A DNA stretch of 22,933 nucleotides from Lachnospiraceae bacterium UBA3814 (GCA_002368575.1 DFEA01000097.1:8771-31703), one strand, 5' to 3'. Positions 5,834 through 14,640 are shown, numbered from the stretch's first letter. The notes: generated by a model not told the origin, from the sequence alone. Numbers and translations are program-made.

Positions 5834-8363
5834 CTATATGAAGGACAACCTCGTCTATCTGGACGGGGGAATGGGCACCCTTCTTCAGGAAAGGGGCCTT
5901 ATGCCGGGCGAGCTGCCCGAAAGATGGAATATCACCCACCCCGGGGATATCATTGATATCCACAGGGCTTATTTTGATGCGGGCTCCAATATCGTCATGT
6001 CAAATACCTTCGGGGCCAACATATTTAAATTCGAAGCTGAAGAGCTTGACAGGATAATATTTTCCGCCGTTGAGAACGTAAGACGGGCGGCGCATTTAAG
6101 CAGGGGCACGCAGGAAAAGTTTGCGGCGCTCGATATAGGGCCTCTGGGAAAGCTGCTTAAGCCATACGGGGAGCTTAGCTTTGAGGCTGCGGTGGAGGCC
6201 TATGCAAGGACGGTAAGGGCAGGAGTTAAGGCCGGAGCGGATCTTATCTTCATCGAGACCATGAATGACAGCTGCGATACCAGGGCTGCTGTCATTGCCG
6301 CAAAGGAGAATTCCGGGCTTCCCGTTTTTGTATCAAATGCCTACGGAGAGGACGGAAAGCTTATGACGGGCGCTTCGCCCGCTGCCATGACCGCTATGCT
6401 GGAGGGGCTTTCGGTGGATGCCCTGGGGGCCAACTGCTCCTTAGGACCGAAGGAGCTGAGAGGAGTGGTGGAGGAGTACCTTAAGGTCTCATCGACTCCT
6501 GTGCTGCTTAAGCCGAATGCGGGGCTTCCGAGAACGGAAAACGGAAGGACGGTGTATGACGTTCATCCCGAGGAATTTTCGGAGCTCATAGCGGAATATG
6601 TAAAAATGGGCGTAAGGCTCTGCGGGGGCTGCTGCGGGACCTCCCCTGCCTTCATAGAAAGGATTGTCGAAAAAACAAAGGACTTAAAGCCCCTGCCGGT
6701 AACGGAGAAGGGGCTTAGTGTCGTAAGCTCTGCTGTCAGGGCGGTTTATATAGGAAAAGCGGGCGATCCCTTACGAAACGGGGAGGAGAGCTCAGGGTAC
6801 GCAGATCCGGTGCTTATCGGCGAGAGGATAAACCCTACGGGAAAGAAGCGGTTTAAGGAAGCGCTGAGAAATGAGGACCTTGACTATATCCTTTCGGAGG
6901 GGATAAGGCAGCAGGAAAACGGGGCGCATATCCTTGATGTCAATGTAGGGATCCCGGAGATAGACGAGCCTGCTCTTCTCAAAAGAGTATGCTATGAGCT
7001 TCAGGGCGTTACCGACCTTCCTCTTCAGATAGATACCGCGGACATCTCTGCCATGGAGGGTGCGCTGAGAATATATAACGGTAAGGCCCTTATCAATTCC
7101 GTAAGCGGTAAGGAGGAGGTCATGAGGGGGATATTTCCCCTTGTGAAAAAATACGGCGGGATAGTGGTCTGCCTTACTCTGGACGAGGAAGGGATACCTG
7201 AGAGCGCGGACAGGAGGGTGGAGATCGCCTCGCACATTATAGAGACTGCCGCGGAGTACGGGATAAAGAAAAAGGATCTTATCTTTGATACTCTGACCAT
7301 GTCCGTAAGCGCGGATGCGAAGGCCTCACTGAGCACCCTCGGGGCCTTGAAAAGGATATCCTCAGAGCTTGGGTGCAACACCGTCCTCGGGGTCTCCAAT
7401 ATATCCTTCGGGCTTCCCGACAGGGACGCCGTTAATTCTGTTTTCTTTTCCCTTGCTCTTGAAAACGGCCTCAGCGCGGCGATAATGAACCCCGGTTCAG
7501 AGCGGATGATGAAGGCTTATCATGCCTTCAGGGTCCTTAAGGGGCTTGATAAAAACTGTGAGGCCTACATTGAGAATGCGGGAAGATATAGAGAGACAGT
7601 GCCCGTAAAAGCAAATGAGGCACCCGTTTTGGGAAACGGGGATAAGGACAGGGCCCTTGAAAGGACCTACGGAGAGGCTTTTACAGGGCCTTCCGAAGGA
7701 AAGAGCACTGAGAGCGGGCCGGAAAAGGAGCTGGAAAGAGCGATAATTAAGGGTCTTAAGGAGAAGGCTGCGTCTGTAACTAAGGAGCTTCTTAAGGAGA
7801 GGACTGCGCTTTCCATCGTGAATGAACAGATTATCCCTGCCCTTGACACGGTCGGACAGGGTTTTGAGAAGAAAACTCTTTTTCTGCCCCAGCTCCTTAT
7901 GAGCGCAGAGGCCGCAAAGGCTGCCTTTATGAAGATAAAGCTTCATGCCGGTGAAGGCAGGGTAAAGGAGGGGGCTGAAGCGGAGGTAAGCGTTTCCAGG
8001 GGGAAGTTCGTCATTGCGACCGTCCACGGGGATGTGCACGATATAGGGAAGAATATCGTCAGTCTCATTCTGGAGAACTACGGCTTTGAGGTCATAGATC
8101 TCGGAAAGGATGTGCCCGCGGAGGTGATAGCAGACGCAGTGGTACGGGAGCGGGCGCCCCTGGTGGGCCTGAGCGCTCTGATGACGACGACCGTGCCTGC
8201 AATGGAGGAGACTATAAAGCTTTTGAGAAAGCGGGCTCCTTTTGCGAAGATCGTAGTCGGGGGAGCCGTGCTTACAAAGGAATACGCGGATATGATAGGA
8301 GCGGATTTCTACGCAAAGGATGCCATGGCTACGGTAAGATATTCTATTGAATGTCTGTCATAA
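5808..8363 (+). CDS. metH: Cobalamin-dependent methionine synthase without reactivation domain
   Basis: Moves the methyl group of methyl-THF through cobalamin to homocysteine. Modules in order: homocysteine-binding barrel (about 15-300) with zinc ligands Cys210 (GANCS) and Cys275-Cys276 (GGCCG); pterin-binding barrel (about 325-590) opening with GERINPTG; helical cap (about 650-720); B12-binding Rossmann domain (about 730-851) with DVHDIG, where His744 should be the lower cobalt ligand. At 851 residues it ends there. Escherichia coli MetH has about 1227 residues because of a C-terminal AdoMet reactivation domain, absent here. A separate reactivation protein elsewhere in the genome is expected. 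Start choice is uncertain: ATG 5808 is only 2 nt after AGGAG, GTG 5820 is 14 nt after it, and ATG 5838 is also in frame. It is the last gene of the trxB operon. Confidence 0.93.
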   Translation: MYRPVNILDYMKDNLVYLDGGMGTLLQERGLMPGELPERWNITHPGDIIDIHRAYFDAGSNIVMSNTFGANIFKFEAEELDRIIFSAVENVRRAAHLSRGTQEKFAALDIGPLGKLLKPYGELSFEAAVEAYARTVRAGVKAGADLIFIETMNDSCDTRAAVIAAKENSGLPVFVSNAYGEDGKLMTGASPAAMTAMLEGLSVDALGANCSLGPKELRGVVEEYLKVSSTPVLLKPNAGLPRTENGRTVYDVHPEEFSELIAEYVKMGVRLCGGCCGTSPAFIERIVEKTKDLKPLPVTEKGLSVVSSAVRAVYIGKAGDPLRNGEESSGYADPVLIGERINPTGKKRFKEALRNEDLDYILSEGIRQQENGAHILDVNVGIPEIDEPALLKRVCYELQGVTDLPLQIDTADISAMEGALRIYNGKALINSVSGKEEVMRGIFPLVKKYGGIVVCLTLDEEGIPESADRRVEIASHIIETAAEYGIKKKDLIFDTLTMSVSADAKASLSTLGALKRISSELGCNTVLGVSNISFGLPDRDAVNSVFFSLALENGLSAAIMNPGSERMMKAYHAFRVLKGLDKNCEAYIENAGRYRETVPVKANEAPVLGNGDKDRALERTYGEAFTGPSEGKSTESGPEKELERAIIKGLKEKAASVTKELLKERTALSIVNEQIIPALDTVGQGFEKKTLFLPQLLMSAEAAKAAFMKIKLHAGEGRVKEGAEAEVSVSRGKFVIATVHGDVHDIGKNIVSLILENYGFEVIDLGKDVPAEVIADAVVRERAPLVGLSALMTTTVPAMEETIKLLRKRAPFAKIVVGGAVLTKEYADMIGADFYAKDAMATVRYSIECLS

Positions 8364-8366
8364 TAC

Positions 8367-8395
8367 TTTACACGGGAGCATTTTTAATCTATACT
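8367..8395 (+). promoter_or_regulatory. Promoter for the chemotaxis receptor
   Basis: TTTACA (8367-8372), 17-nt spacer, TATACT (8390-8395), starting 4 nt after the metH stop. The receptor is therefore probably its own unit. I see no clear sigma-28 (flagellar) promoter in the leader. Confidence 0.6.
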
Positions 8396-8496
8396 GAAAT
8401 GCAGCAGGAGCAGTGCTGTTTCGGGGAGTCAAAAGATGCGTCTTGGCTCTCTTTTTGTCTGAAGCAGACCGTCGCGGATATCGAAAGGAGTTAATT

Positions 8497-10554
8497 ATGA
8501 AGTTTAAAAAGATCAGTTCCAGAATGCTGACTGTTATTGTACCTATCCTAGTGCTTTCAATGGCCGTACTTACGATAATCAGCGTCCGGGATTCCAGCAG
8601 CACCATCACCGATCAGATCGATGAACGGATGAATGCAGAGCTTTCCGCGGCAGAGGGGAGCATAGAGGAATCCATTACGGGTGTTACGACCATGGCCGAA
8701 ACCGTTGCGGGAGCGGTGGTCTCCACCTACAAGTCAATGGGCCTTGCTTCGTTTGAAAGGATGCTGGCGGGCATTATTAAGAGCAACGATATTGTCATGG
8801 GAAGCGGTCTGTGGTTCGAGCCCTTCACCTTTAACAAGAATATGGAATATGTGGGTCCCTATATCTATAAGGACGGAGCTTCGACGGTAGTGACCTACGA
8901 TTACGCGACGGCGGAGTATGACTATCTTACACAGGAATATTACACCGCGGCCAAGTCCGCCGGGAAAACGATAGTTACCAATCCCTACTATGATCCTACC
9001 TCCGGGGTTGTCATGTCCTCCTGTTCATCGCCGATTATCGACGAGGAGGGGAATTACATAGGCTGCGTTACGGTGGATATGGAGCTTTCCTCGATCTCCG
9101 GGATGGTAGAGGGCATCAAGGTAGGCAAAAAGGGAAAGGCTGTGCTTCTGGATTCGAACGGTATTTATCTGGCGGGAGTGGAGCAGGCTAAGATAGAGAG
9201 CGGCAGCAGTATCCTGAATGATTCAAACTCCTCCTTTGCCTCTGCGGGAAAGCAGGTGATGGCAAATGAAAAGGGAACCACCTGGTTCAATTCTCCCGAG
9301 GACGGGATAGAGGATCTGTATTATGCGACCATCCCTACTACCGGCTGGAAGGTCATGATAAGGATGCCCCGCTCGGAAACACAGCAGCCGGTCAAGCAGC
9401 TGGCGCTTATAATGATAGTGATCGCGGCCGTGTTCATCGTCATAGAGGTCGTTATCGTGATACTTCAGGTGAGAGGCATAGCAAAGGGCATAGGAAAGGT
9501 CAAGAACTTTGCCGGGACTCTCGCGAAGGGCGATTTTACCGTTTCTCCCATAGAGGTAAGGTCTGTGGATGAGCTGGGCGTTATGAGTACCTCTTTAAAT
9601 GACATGTATGACAGCAATAAGGGGGTCATCAGCAGCATTGCCGATTACTCAAGGGAAATCGATGAGGCCAGCAGGCGTCTGTCCGCCTCCTCTGACGAGC
9701 TGAACGAGCAGTTTGAAGAGATCCAGAATGAGATGAACAACGTCAACAGCGCGATGATGACAACAAGCGCCGCTACCGAGGAGGTCAATGCTTCGACCGA
9801 GGAGGTGCTTTCCAACGTGAACCTTCTTGCCGGCGAGGCAGAGTCCTGTATGGGAATGAGCCGTGAGATAATGGACAGAGCCGGCAATATAGAAAAACAG
9901 AGCCGTGCGTCCTTTGAGGAGGCTCAGAGGCTCACCGCCGAATTTTCCGACAGGCTTGCGGAGAGCATAAAGAATGCGGAGGTAGTGGATACCATAAGCC
10001 AGATGGCGGACGATATCTCCGGTATTGCCGGGCAGGTCAACCTCCTCTCGCTCAATGCCTCTATAGAGGCTGCCAGAGCGGGGGATGCGGGAAGGGGCTT
10101 TGCCGTAGTTGCGACAGAGATCGGTAATCTTGCGGGCTCCACCTCCGAAACCGTTTCCAAGATACAGGAGACGATCCGTCTGGTTCAGGACGCCTTCGGG
10201 GAGCTTAAGGATTCGGCCGGCGGGATACTTGATTTCGTTCAGAATACCGTTGCTCCGGATTACGATAATTTCGTGAATGTCGCGGAGCAGTACGGGACCG
10301 ATGCCAAGAGCTTTGAGACCGCAAGCAGTAAGATATCCACGATGTCGGAGAATATTAAGTCGATCATGAGCGAGGTGACGGACGCGGTTCAGAATATAGC
10401 GGAAGCCACCCAGGAGACTACCGATATAAGCTCAAAGATCATGACCTCCATCGAGACCGTGTCGGATCACGTGACCGACGTATCCAGCATGTCCGCCTCC
10501 CAGCAGCAGATCGCGGACGATCTTGCGGATACTGTAGGAAAGTTCAGGCTGTAA
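8497..10554 (+). CDS. Methyl-accepting chemotaxis protein with periplasmic-type Cache sensor
   Basis: A 685-residue membrane receptor that passes ligand binding to CheA/CheW. Layout: first membrane helix about 10-32; an extracellular double-Cache (PDC) domain about 35-295, with GLWFEPF, a YYTAAKSAGK region and GNYIGCVTVDMELS; second membrane helix about 301-327; HAMP about 328-380; then a long cytoplasmic coiled coil. The signalling tip lies at about 513-545 (LNASIEAARAGDAGRGFAVVA), the most conserved stretch of the family. No C-terminal CheR-binding pentapeptide is seen. I chose ATG 8497, which has AAAGGAG 6 nt upstream and gives a normal signal-anchor; an upstream in-frame ATG at 8413 adds 28 unsupported residues. 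The ligand is unknown; Cache domains often bind amino acids or organic acids. Its stop codon TAA lies inside a hairpin repeat. Confidence 0.92.
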   Translation: MKFKKISSRMLTVIVPILVLSMAVLTIISVRDSSSTITDQIDERMNAELSAAEGSIEESITGVTTMAETVAGAVVSTYKSMGLASFERMLAGIIKSNDIVMGSGLWFEPFTFNKNMEYVGPYIYKDGASTVVTYDYATAEYDYLTQEYYTAAKSAGKTIVTNPYYDPTSGVVMSSCSSPIIDEEGNYIGCVTVDMELSSISGMVEGIKVGKKGKAVLLDSNGIYLAGVEQAKIESGSSILNDSNSSFASAGKQVMANEKGTTWFNSPEDGIEDLYYATIPTTGWKVMIRMPRSETQQPVKQLALIMIVIAAVFIVIEVVIVILQVRGIAKGIGKVKNFAGTLAKGDFTVSPIEVRSVDELGVMSTSLNDMYDSNKGVISSIADYSREIDEASRRLSASSDELNEQFEEIQNEMNNVNSAMMTTSAATEEVNASTEEVLSNVNLLAGEAESCMGMSREIMDRAGNIEKQSRASFEEAQRLTAEFSDRLAESIKNAEVVDTISQMADDISGIAGQVNLLSLNASIEAARAGDAGRGFAVVATEIGNLAGSTSETVSKIQETIRLVQDAFGELKDSAGGILDFVQNTVAPDYDNFVNVAEQYGTDAKSFETASSKISTMSENIKSIMSEVTDAVQNIAEATQETTDISSKIMTSIETVSDHVTDVSSMSASQQQIADDLADTVGKFRL

Positions 10555-10622
10555 CGGTTCACCATTCGGTGAACCGTTGTGCACGGGGCGCGGCTTACGC
10601 ATTAAAGTGCGCCCCGTGCCGG
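10551..10622 (+). repeat. 72-bp two-hairpin repeat, copy 1
   Basis: Hairpin 1 pairs GTAACGGTTCACC (10551-10563) with 10568-10580, two G-U pairs at the base. Hairpin 2 pairs GCACGGGGCGC (10581-10591) with 10609-10619. The sequence matches the minus-strand copy at 12649-12720 at 66 of 72 positions. The receptor stop TAA (10552-10554) is part of it. There is no U-tract, so it is not a classic terminator. From here to 10688 nothing else is recognisable. Confidence 0.85.
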
Positions 10623-10688
10623 CCAGTCAGATGTTTTGGGCCGTAGCCCCGCGGCAGGTGCGTGGCTTGGCGCTGAACAGTAATCGGC

Positions 10689-10705
10689 TGTAACATTTAT
10701 GTAAC
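10689..10705 (+). promoter_or_regulatory. WalR-type box upstream of the wall hydrolase promoter
   Basis: TGTAAC, 5 nt, TGTAAC: an exact fit to the WalR (YycF) consensus of two TGTAA(A/T/C) half-sites with a 5-nt spacer. It lies about 18 bp upstream of the -35, a position suited to activation. WalRK controlling peptidoglycan hydrolases is established in Bacillus and relatives; its role here is inferred. Confidence 0.65.
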
Positions 10706-10722
10706 AATTTCAAGTACATATA

Positions 10723-10751
10723 TTGACAAAGGCAGGGGGCGGTGATATAGT
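10723..10751 (+). promoter_or_regulatory. Promoter for the NlpC/P60 hydrolase
   Basis: Consensus TTGACA (10723-10728), 17-nt spacer, TATAGT (10746-10751) with an extended TGA before it. Predicted start near 10758, giving a leader of about 154 nt. The leader could fold (for example GATGC near 10852 with GCATC near 10880), but I could not match it to a known riboswitch, including the c-di-AMP (ydaO) class often found before such genes. Confidence 0.8.
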
Positions 10752-10759
10752 ATCACTAG

Positions 10760-10776
10760 CGTAACAAATTTGTAAC
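10760..10776 (+). promoter_or_regulatory. Second WalR-type box, at the transcription start
   Basis: CGTAAC, 5 nt, TGTAAC, one mismatch from the WalR consensus. It lies 9 bp after the -10 and covers the likely start site, so binding there would be expected to repress. Together with the box at 10689 it brackets the promoter. Confidence 0.55.
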
Positions 10777-10911
10777 ATTTTATCGGGAGAAGGAAGGATG
10801 TTGCAGAACCGCGGTATAAGGCTCAAGGGGTCGTCGTATTTACGGGCAGGGCGATGCCGCGAAGGGGGAGATCGGTTACGCATCATGGAATAGTTGGAGG
10901 AAGTTTTCTAT

Positions 10912-12483
10912 ATGAGGAAGGCATTAAGAGCTATAGCGTGCCTTGCGATAGGCTCGGTGATAGTTACCGGTCATGCAAGCGTTGTAACAGCTACGACAGC
11001 CGCTTCGATCTTACCCACTGAAGGAAGTATTCTGGCAACAGGCGATGGCGTATCGCTAAGTGATATCAAGGCCTCTATCGCCAGGAATGAGGCAAAGAAA
11101 AAGGCTCAGAGCGTTCACTCCACAAATGTTAAGAGCGCATCCTCTACGATGGCTCTTACCGCGAGTGTGACAGATTCCGTTAATATTTCAATAAAGGCTG
11201 AGACGCCGGCATCAAAGGCTGTTAAGGATGCTCAGGCGGCTGCCGCGGAGGGAGATGCCTCCGCAAACGTAGGGCTTGTAAGTGAAGCCCAGATGATAAT
11301 CTCAAACACAGAGGACGGCACGGTGGTACCTACCGCCACGACGATAATCACGGAGACGTCGCCGGTCCTTGAAAAAGAGGAGCCAAGCGTGTCCTCAAAT
11401 GAGCTTTCACCCGTTACGGAGGGAGACGCGCCGGAGGAGAAGGCTGAGGCGGAAGCCGGGGATGAGGCTCTCGTATCGGTTCAGACCGGTGATATGCCCA
11501 GGATATCAGTTGATATAGATGTTGAGGGCAACGGTGAGGATGCCGAGCTTGTAAAGAAGATCATTGCCGAGTGTGACGGCTTCGTAAATGTCAGAGCTCT
11601 TCCGTCCGACGACAGCGAGGTGGTCGGAAAGCTTTATAACCATTCGGCCGGTGAATGGCTGGATAAGGAGGGAGACTGGTATAAGATCAGCTCCGGAAAT
11701 GTCATCGGATATGTAAAGGGTCAGTACGTTGTAACCGGACAGGCCGCCGTGGAGCTTGCTGCTCAGGTCGGTGAAAGGGTTGCCGTGGTCAACACCACTA
11801 CCCTTAAGGTAAGGGAGGAGCCCAGCCTCGACGCTATGGTGCTCGGTCTTGTACCGGATCAGGATCGTCTGACAGTTCTTGAAGAGACCGATGAATGGGT
11901 CAAGGTCTCCATAGAAGAGGGTGACGGCTACGTTTCAAAGGAGTTCGTATCCCTGTCTACCGAGTTCCCGAAGGCTGAATCCAAGGCCGAGGAGGAAGCA
12001 AGGCTTGCCAAGGAGGAGGCTGCCAGAAGAGCTGCGAATGCGGCTGCTGCGAAGGCGGCTCAGAAGAAGAATTCCTCACAGAAGAGCTCCGGTTCGAGCT
12101 CAGGCTCCGGCAAGGGAAGCTATTCGGTATCGGGCAGCGGCGCAGGCTCATCGGTTGCAAATTACGCTCTGCAGTTTGTGGGTAATCCTTATGTATACGG
12201 CGGGACCAGCCTTACGAACGGTACAGACTGCTCAGGCTTTACAATGGGTGTATACAGGAACTTCGGTGTATCCCTTCCTCACTCCTCAGGTGCTCAGAGG
12301 AGCGCAGGCTACAGCGTAGGCAGCATTGCGAATGCCCAGCCCGGAGATATAGTTTGTTATTCCGGTCACGTGGGTATATATATAGGCGGAGGCCAGATAG
12401 TTCATGCAAGTACCGCAAAGACAGGTATCAAGGTATCCAATGCAGGCTACAGGTCGATCCTGGATGTAAGAAGGATATTCTGA
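10912..12483 (+). CDS. Secreted SH3-SH3-NlpC/P60 peptidoglycan hydrolase
   Basis: A 523-residue exported wall enzyme, probably a D-glutamyl-L-diamino-acid endopeptidase cutting peptide stems. Residues 1 to about 32 are a signal peptide (MRK start, hydrophobic core, small residues at the end). Next comes a low-complexity Ala/Glu/Ser/Thr-rich region to about 210, then two bacterial SH3 domains (about 216-275 and 287-348) that normally bind the wall. A charged Glu/Ala/Lys stretch and a Ser-Gly linker (to about 410) precede the C-terminal NlpC/P60 domain, which has the full catalytic set: Cys440 (TDCSGF), His486 (GHVGIY) and His498 (VHAS). ATG 10912 has GGAGGAAG 8 nt upstream; the in-frame TTG at 10894 is inside the ribosome-binding region. 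It is monocistronic, flanked by two WalR-type boxes and a strong terminator, and lies between inverted copies of a 72-bp repeat. Confidence 0.93.
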   Translation: MRKALRAIACLAIGSVIVTGHASVVTATTAASILPTEGSILATGDGVSLSDIKASIARNEAKKKAQSVHSTNVKSASSTMALTASVTDSVNISIKAETPASKAVKDAQAAAAEGDASANVGLVSEAQMIISNTEDGTVVPTATTIITETSPVLEKEEPSVSSNELSPVTEGDAPEEKAEAEAGDEALVSVQTGDMPRISVDIDVEGNGEDAELVKKIIAECDGFVNVRALPSDDSEVVGKLYNHSAGEWLDKEGDWYKISSGNVIGYVKGQYVVTGQAAVELAAQVGERVAVVNTTTLKVREEPSLDAMVLGLVPDQDRLTVLEETDEWVKVSIEEGDGYVSKEFVSLSTEFPKAESKAEEEARLAKEEAARRAANAAAAKAAQKKNSSQKSSGSSSGSGKGSYSVSGSGAGSSVANYALQFVGNPYVYGGTSLTNGTDCSGFTMGVYRNFGVSLPHSSGAQRSAGYSVGSIANAQPGDIVCYSGHVGIYIGGGQIVHASTAKTGIKVSNAGYRSILDVRRIF

Positions 12484-12509
12484 GGAAACATAAAAACGCA
12501 AAAACGAAA

Positions 12510-12570
12510 AGAGCTTCCTTCCGGAAGCTCTGCGATAACAAAAAGGAACGGGATCTGCCCGTTCCTTTTT
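12510..12570 (+). terminator. Tandem hairpin terminator after the hydrolase
   Basis: A first 9-bp hairpin (12510-12518 with 12523-12531, TTCC loop) is followed by a 13-bp perfect stem (12540-12552 with 12558-12570) whose 3' side is T5. The second is a strong Rho-independent terminator and, with its A5 on the other side, could also act on the minus strand. Confidence 0.85.
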
Positions 12571-12648
12571 ATACTACAAAGCCGTCGAGAGAAACAGTCC
12601 CTTCAGACCGAAGCACTTGCTGCTGAGGTCGTGCCATAAAGTATATTT

Positions 12649-12720
12649 CCGGCACGGGGCGCACTTTGATGCGTAAGCCGCGCCCCGTGCGTAACAGTTC
12701 ACCGAAGGGTGAACGGTTAC
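12649..12720 (-). repeat. 72-bp two-hairpin repeat, copy 2
   Basis: Reverse-oriented copy of the repeat at 10551-10622 (66 of 72 identical). GC hairpin 12652-12662 with 12680-12690; second hairpin 12691-12720. It starts 2 nt after the stop of the minus-strand glycosyltransferase, so in both copies the GTAACGG hairpin is nearest the gene end. Most differences keep pairing (U-A/G-C in place of U-G/G-U); one makes a mismatch. Confidence 0.85.
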
Positions 12721-12722
12721 CG

Positions 12723-14564
12723 TCACCTGTAATGAATGGTATATCCTGAGAAGGCTGTATCAGTCTGAAAGCCCGTCTCGGAAAGGTAAGAGGCTATATG
12801 CTGCCAGTCTGTACCAAGGATATAGACGGCGTCTTCATTCTCATCAAACTCCGCGGGAAAGCCAAAGTATATGTTGTCAATGTGAAGGAACTCATCGCCG
12901 CGCTCCCATGCCCTGAGATACTCTCTGTACTGTTCGGCCGGAGTTTCCGTAAACAGTGCCGTTACTATGTCCGCATAATCCCTTTGAGAGTAATTTATCT
13001 CAGTATATATTTTTTTATCGGACCCGGAGGCGTAGTGCTCTCTTACATAATTAATGACGTCAGCCGGCTCGGTGGATACAAAAACCGCATGAAAGCCATA
13101 GACAGCGGTCTGACGTCTGAAATAAAACTCTGAGAACACGAGAAAGTTAAGCAGCAGAACCAGAAAAACAGTACACAGAGAAGCGTACTTCAGGGTCTTC
13201 GTAAGCCCTGAGGCCGTTATCAGGCGGATGCCTTCGACAGCCAGCATTGAGAACACAATATAGATGGCGTTGCTGTTATAGGTATTAAACGGTGGAAGCA
13301 GGATCGTTACGGAATATACTGATATACCAAATAAGAGGATCACGGGAAGCAGATAAGGCTCCCTGAGCTTTATGTCTGATACGGCGGTAAGGCGGGTGTC
13401 CTGTTCATACGGGTATTCACCGGACCGGACCCCTGACGAACGGGCAAGGGCTCCTTCTCCCGCCAGAACGGAACAGCACAGCTCTCTGATGGCCGAAACA
13501 AGGCCGATCAGGAAGAGGGGGACGGCACACCAGTAAAACGGGCCGAATTCCTTAAGACTGTTAAAGCCTAAGGGATCTCCTCCAAATAAGAGGTTTACGA
13601 TCACAAAGATACTGTCCGGAATATTTGAGAAGGATATCTCCCCTATGCGGTAGTCGGGAAGCCTGTAGAAATCGGTCATCAGAAAGCGGAATTCCGGGAG
13701 GAAGCCAAGATTTACAAGCTGCTCCAGAAACAGCGGGGCAGCTATCAGGACAAAGGGAACAGCGGTTCCGAGGAATTCCGGGAGCCTTATTTTTTTCAGC
13801 CTGATCAGATATACAAGCATGAGACAAAGAAAAACGGGGATCATCAGACAGGACAGGATATAGGTATAAAGAGTCACCCCAAGGGCAATGCCGGCAAGAA
13901 TATAAAAACGGATATCCGAGGATTTTACAGCCTTTATCAGAAGATAAAGCGAAAGGGCTGACATGCTTAACATCAGGTTGCAGTCCAGGCCGAAGCGCTC
14001 CGAGGTAAAAAAGAAGGGAGTAATGGTCACAAATATCGGACCGAGGAGAGCGAAAAGCTTATCCTCATATAATTCATAAGCAATTCCGAAGGAGGAAAAA
14101 AAGCACACCACCGACATTATCACTGCCGGAAGCCTTATGGAAAACATCGACAGGGGCAGAAATCGGAGAGTGATCATTTCAAGATAGGTGTAGAGGGCGC
14201 TGTTGCCGTCTCCGTAGTTAGCCGGGTAGACGGGATAGGAATGCCCGAGCCTGTCCGTTCCGTAATCCCTGAGAGTGAGGGCGTCGTAGGTGATCCCGGC
14301 CTCATCCAGATGGATGCCCGCGGGGATGGAGCTCAGCCCGTAAAGCCTTGAAAAGAGAAATACTATAAAGATAAGCGCAAGAAGGACCGGCATAAGGAAG
14401 GCGGGAAATCTTGCAGGCGTAAGGGAGGCCCCGGCCGCGCCGGTTTCCCCGGTACCCTTTATCACGTTTGCCCGGTCCCCTTTATTAATAAGGAAATGCT
14501 TTACTGAAATCAGGCATGGAAGCGCAGTTATACAAAGAGTGACGATCTGAAATATTCTGTACAT
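12723..14564 (-). CDS. GT-C type membrane glycosyltransferase (PMT/ArnT-like)
   Basis: About 613 residues with roughly a dozen hydrophobic membrane segments and a C-terminal soluble part of about 130 residues. The first extracellular loop has GIHLDEAG, which fits the Asp-Glu catalytic motif of polyprenyl-phosphate-sugar dependent transferases (GT39/GT83). FSIRLPAV in the next segments also fits the family. Such enzymes move a sugar from a lipid carrier to a wall or membrane acceptor outside the cell; donor and acceptor are unknown here. Three in-frame ATGs lie close together: 14579, 14570 and 14564 (minus strand). GGGGAG is 7 nt before the last, so I take that one. It is monocistronic and divergent from hpf. 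A TGACC/GGTCA hairpin lies in its short leader (14585-14597). An O-antigen-ligase-like role cannot be excluded. Confidence 0.75.
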   Translation of the reverse strand: MYRIFQIVTLCITALPCLISVKHFLINKGDRANVIKGTGETGAAGASLTPARFPAFLMPVLLALIFIVFLFSRLYGLSSIPAGIHLDEAGITYDALTLRDYGTDRLGHSYPVYPANYGDGNSALYTYLEMITLRFLPLSMFSIRLPAVIMSVVCFFSSFGIAYELYEDKLFALLGPIFVTITPFFFTSERFGLDCNLMLSMSALSLYLLIKAVKSSDIRFYILAGIALGVTLYTYILSCLMIPVFLCLMLVYLIRLKKIRLPEFLGTAVPFVLIAAPLFLEQLVNLGFLPEFRFLMTDFYRLPDYRIGEISFSNIPDSIFVIVNLLFGGDPLGFNSLKEFGPFYWCAVPLFLIGLVSAIRELCCSVLAGEGALARSSGVRSGEYPYEQDTRLTAVSDIKLREPYLLPVILLFGISVYSVTILLPPFNTYNSNAIYIVFSMLAVEGIRLITASGLTKTLKYASLCTVFLVLLLNFLVFSEFYFRRQTAVYGFHAVFVSTEPADVINYVREHYASGSDKKIYTEINYSQRDYADIVTALFTETPAEQYREYLRAWERGDEFLHIDNIYFGFPAEFDENEDAVYILGTDWQHIASYLSETGFQTDTAFSGYTIHYR

Positions 14565-14611
14565 GTTCATACTCCCCATAAAATGACCGTTTTGGTCAAA
14601 TAATATGTTAA

Positions 14612-14640
14612 ATCATAACAAAATAGTTTGATTACTTCAA
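14612..14640 (-). promoter_or_regulatory. Promoter for the glycosyltransferase
   Basis: On the minus strand: TTGAAG (14640-14635), 17-nt spacer, TATGAT (14617-14612). It predicts a start near 14605 and a leader of about 40 nt. Confidence 0.6.

Noticed and set aside
10777..10911. c-di-AMP or c-di-GMP riboswitch in the hydrolase leader
   Set aside because: The leader is the right size and GC-rich, but I could not find the conserved core sequences of either class.
10551..12720. Composite mobile element formed by the wall hydrolase gene and its flanking inverted repeats
   Set aside because: No transposase, no target duplications, and each repeat is placed at the 3' end of a different neighbouring gene, which fits a gene-end element better.
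14599..14619. Possible Rex site in the glycosyltransferase-hpf gap (TGTTAAATCATAACA)
   Set aside because: The half-sites are one base too close (15 instead of 16 bp) and the inner bases do not match the Rex consensus.
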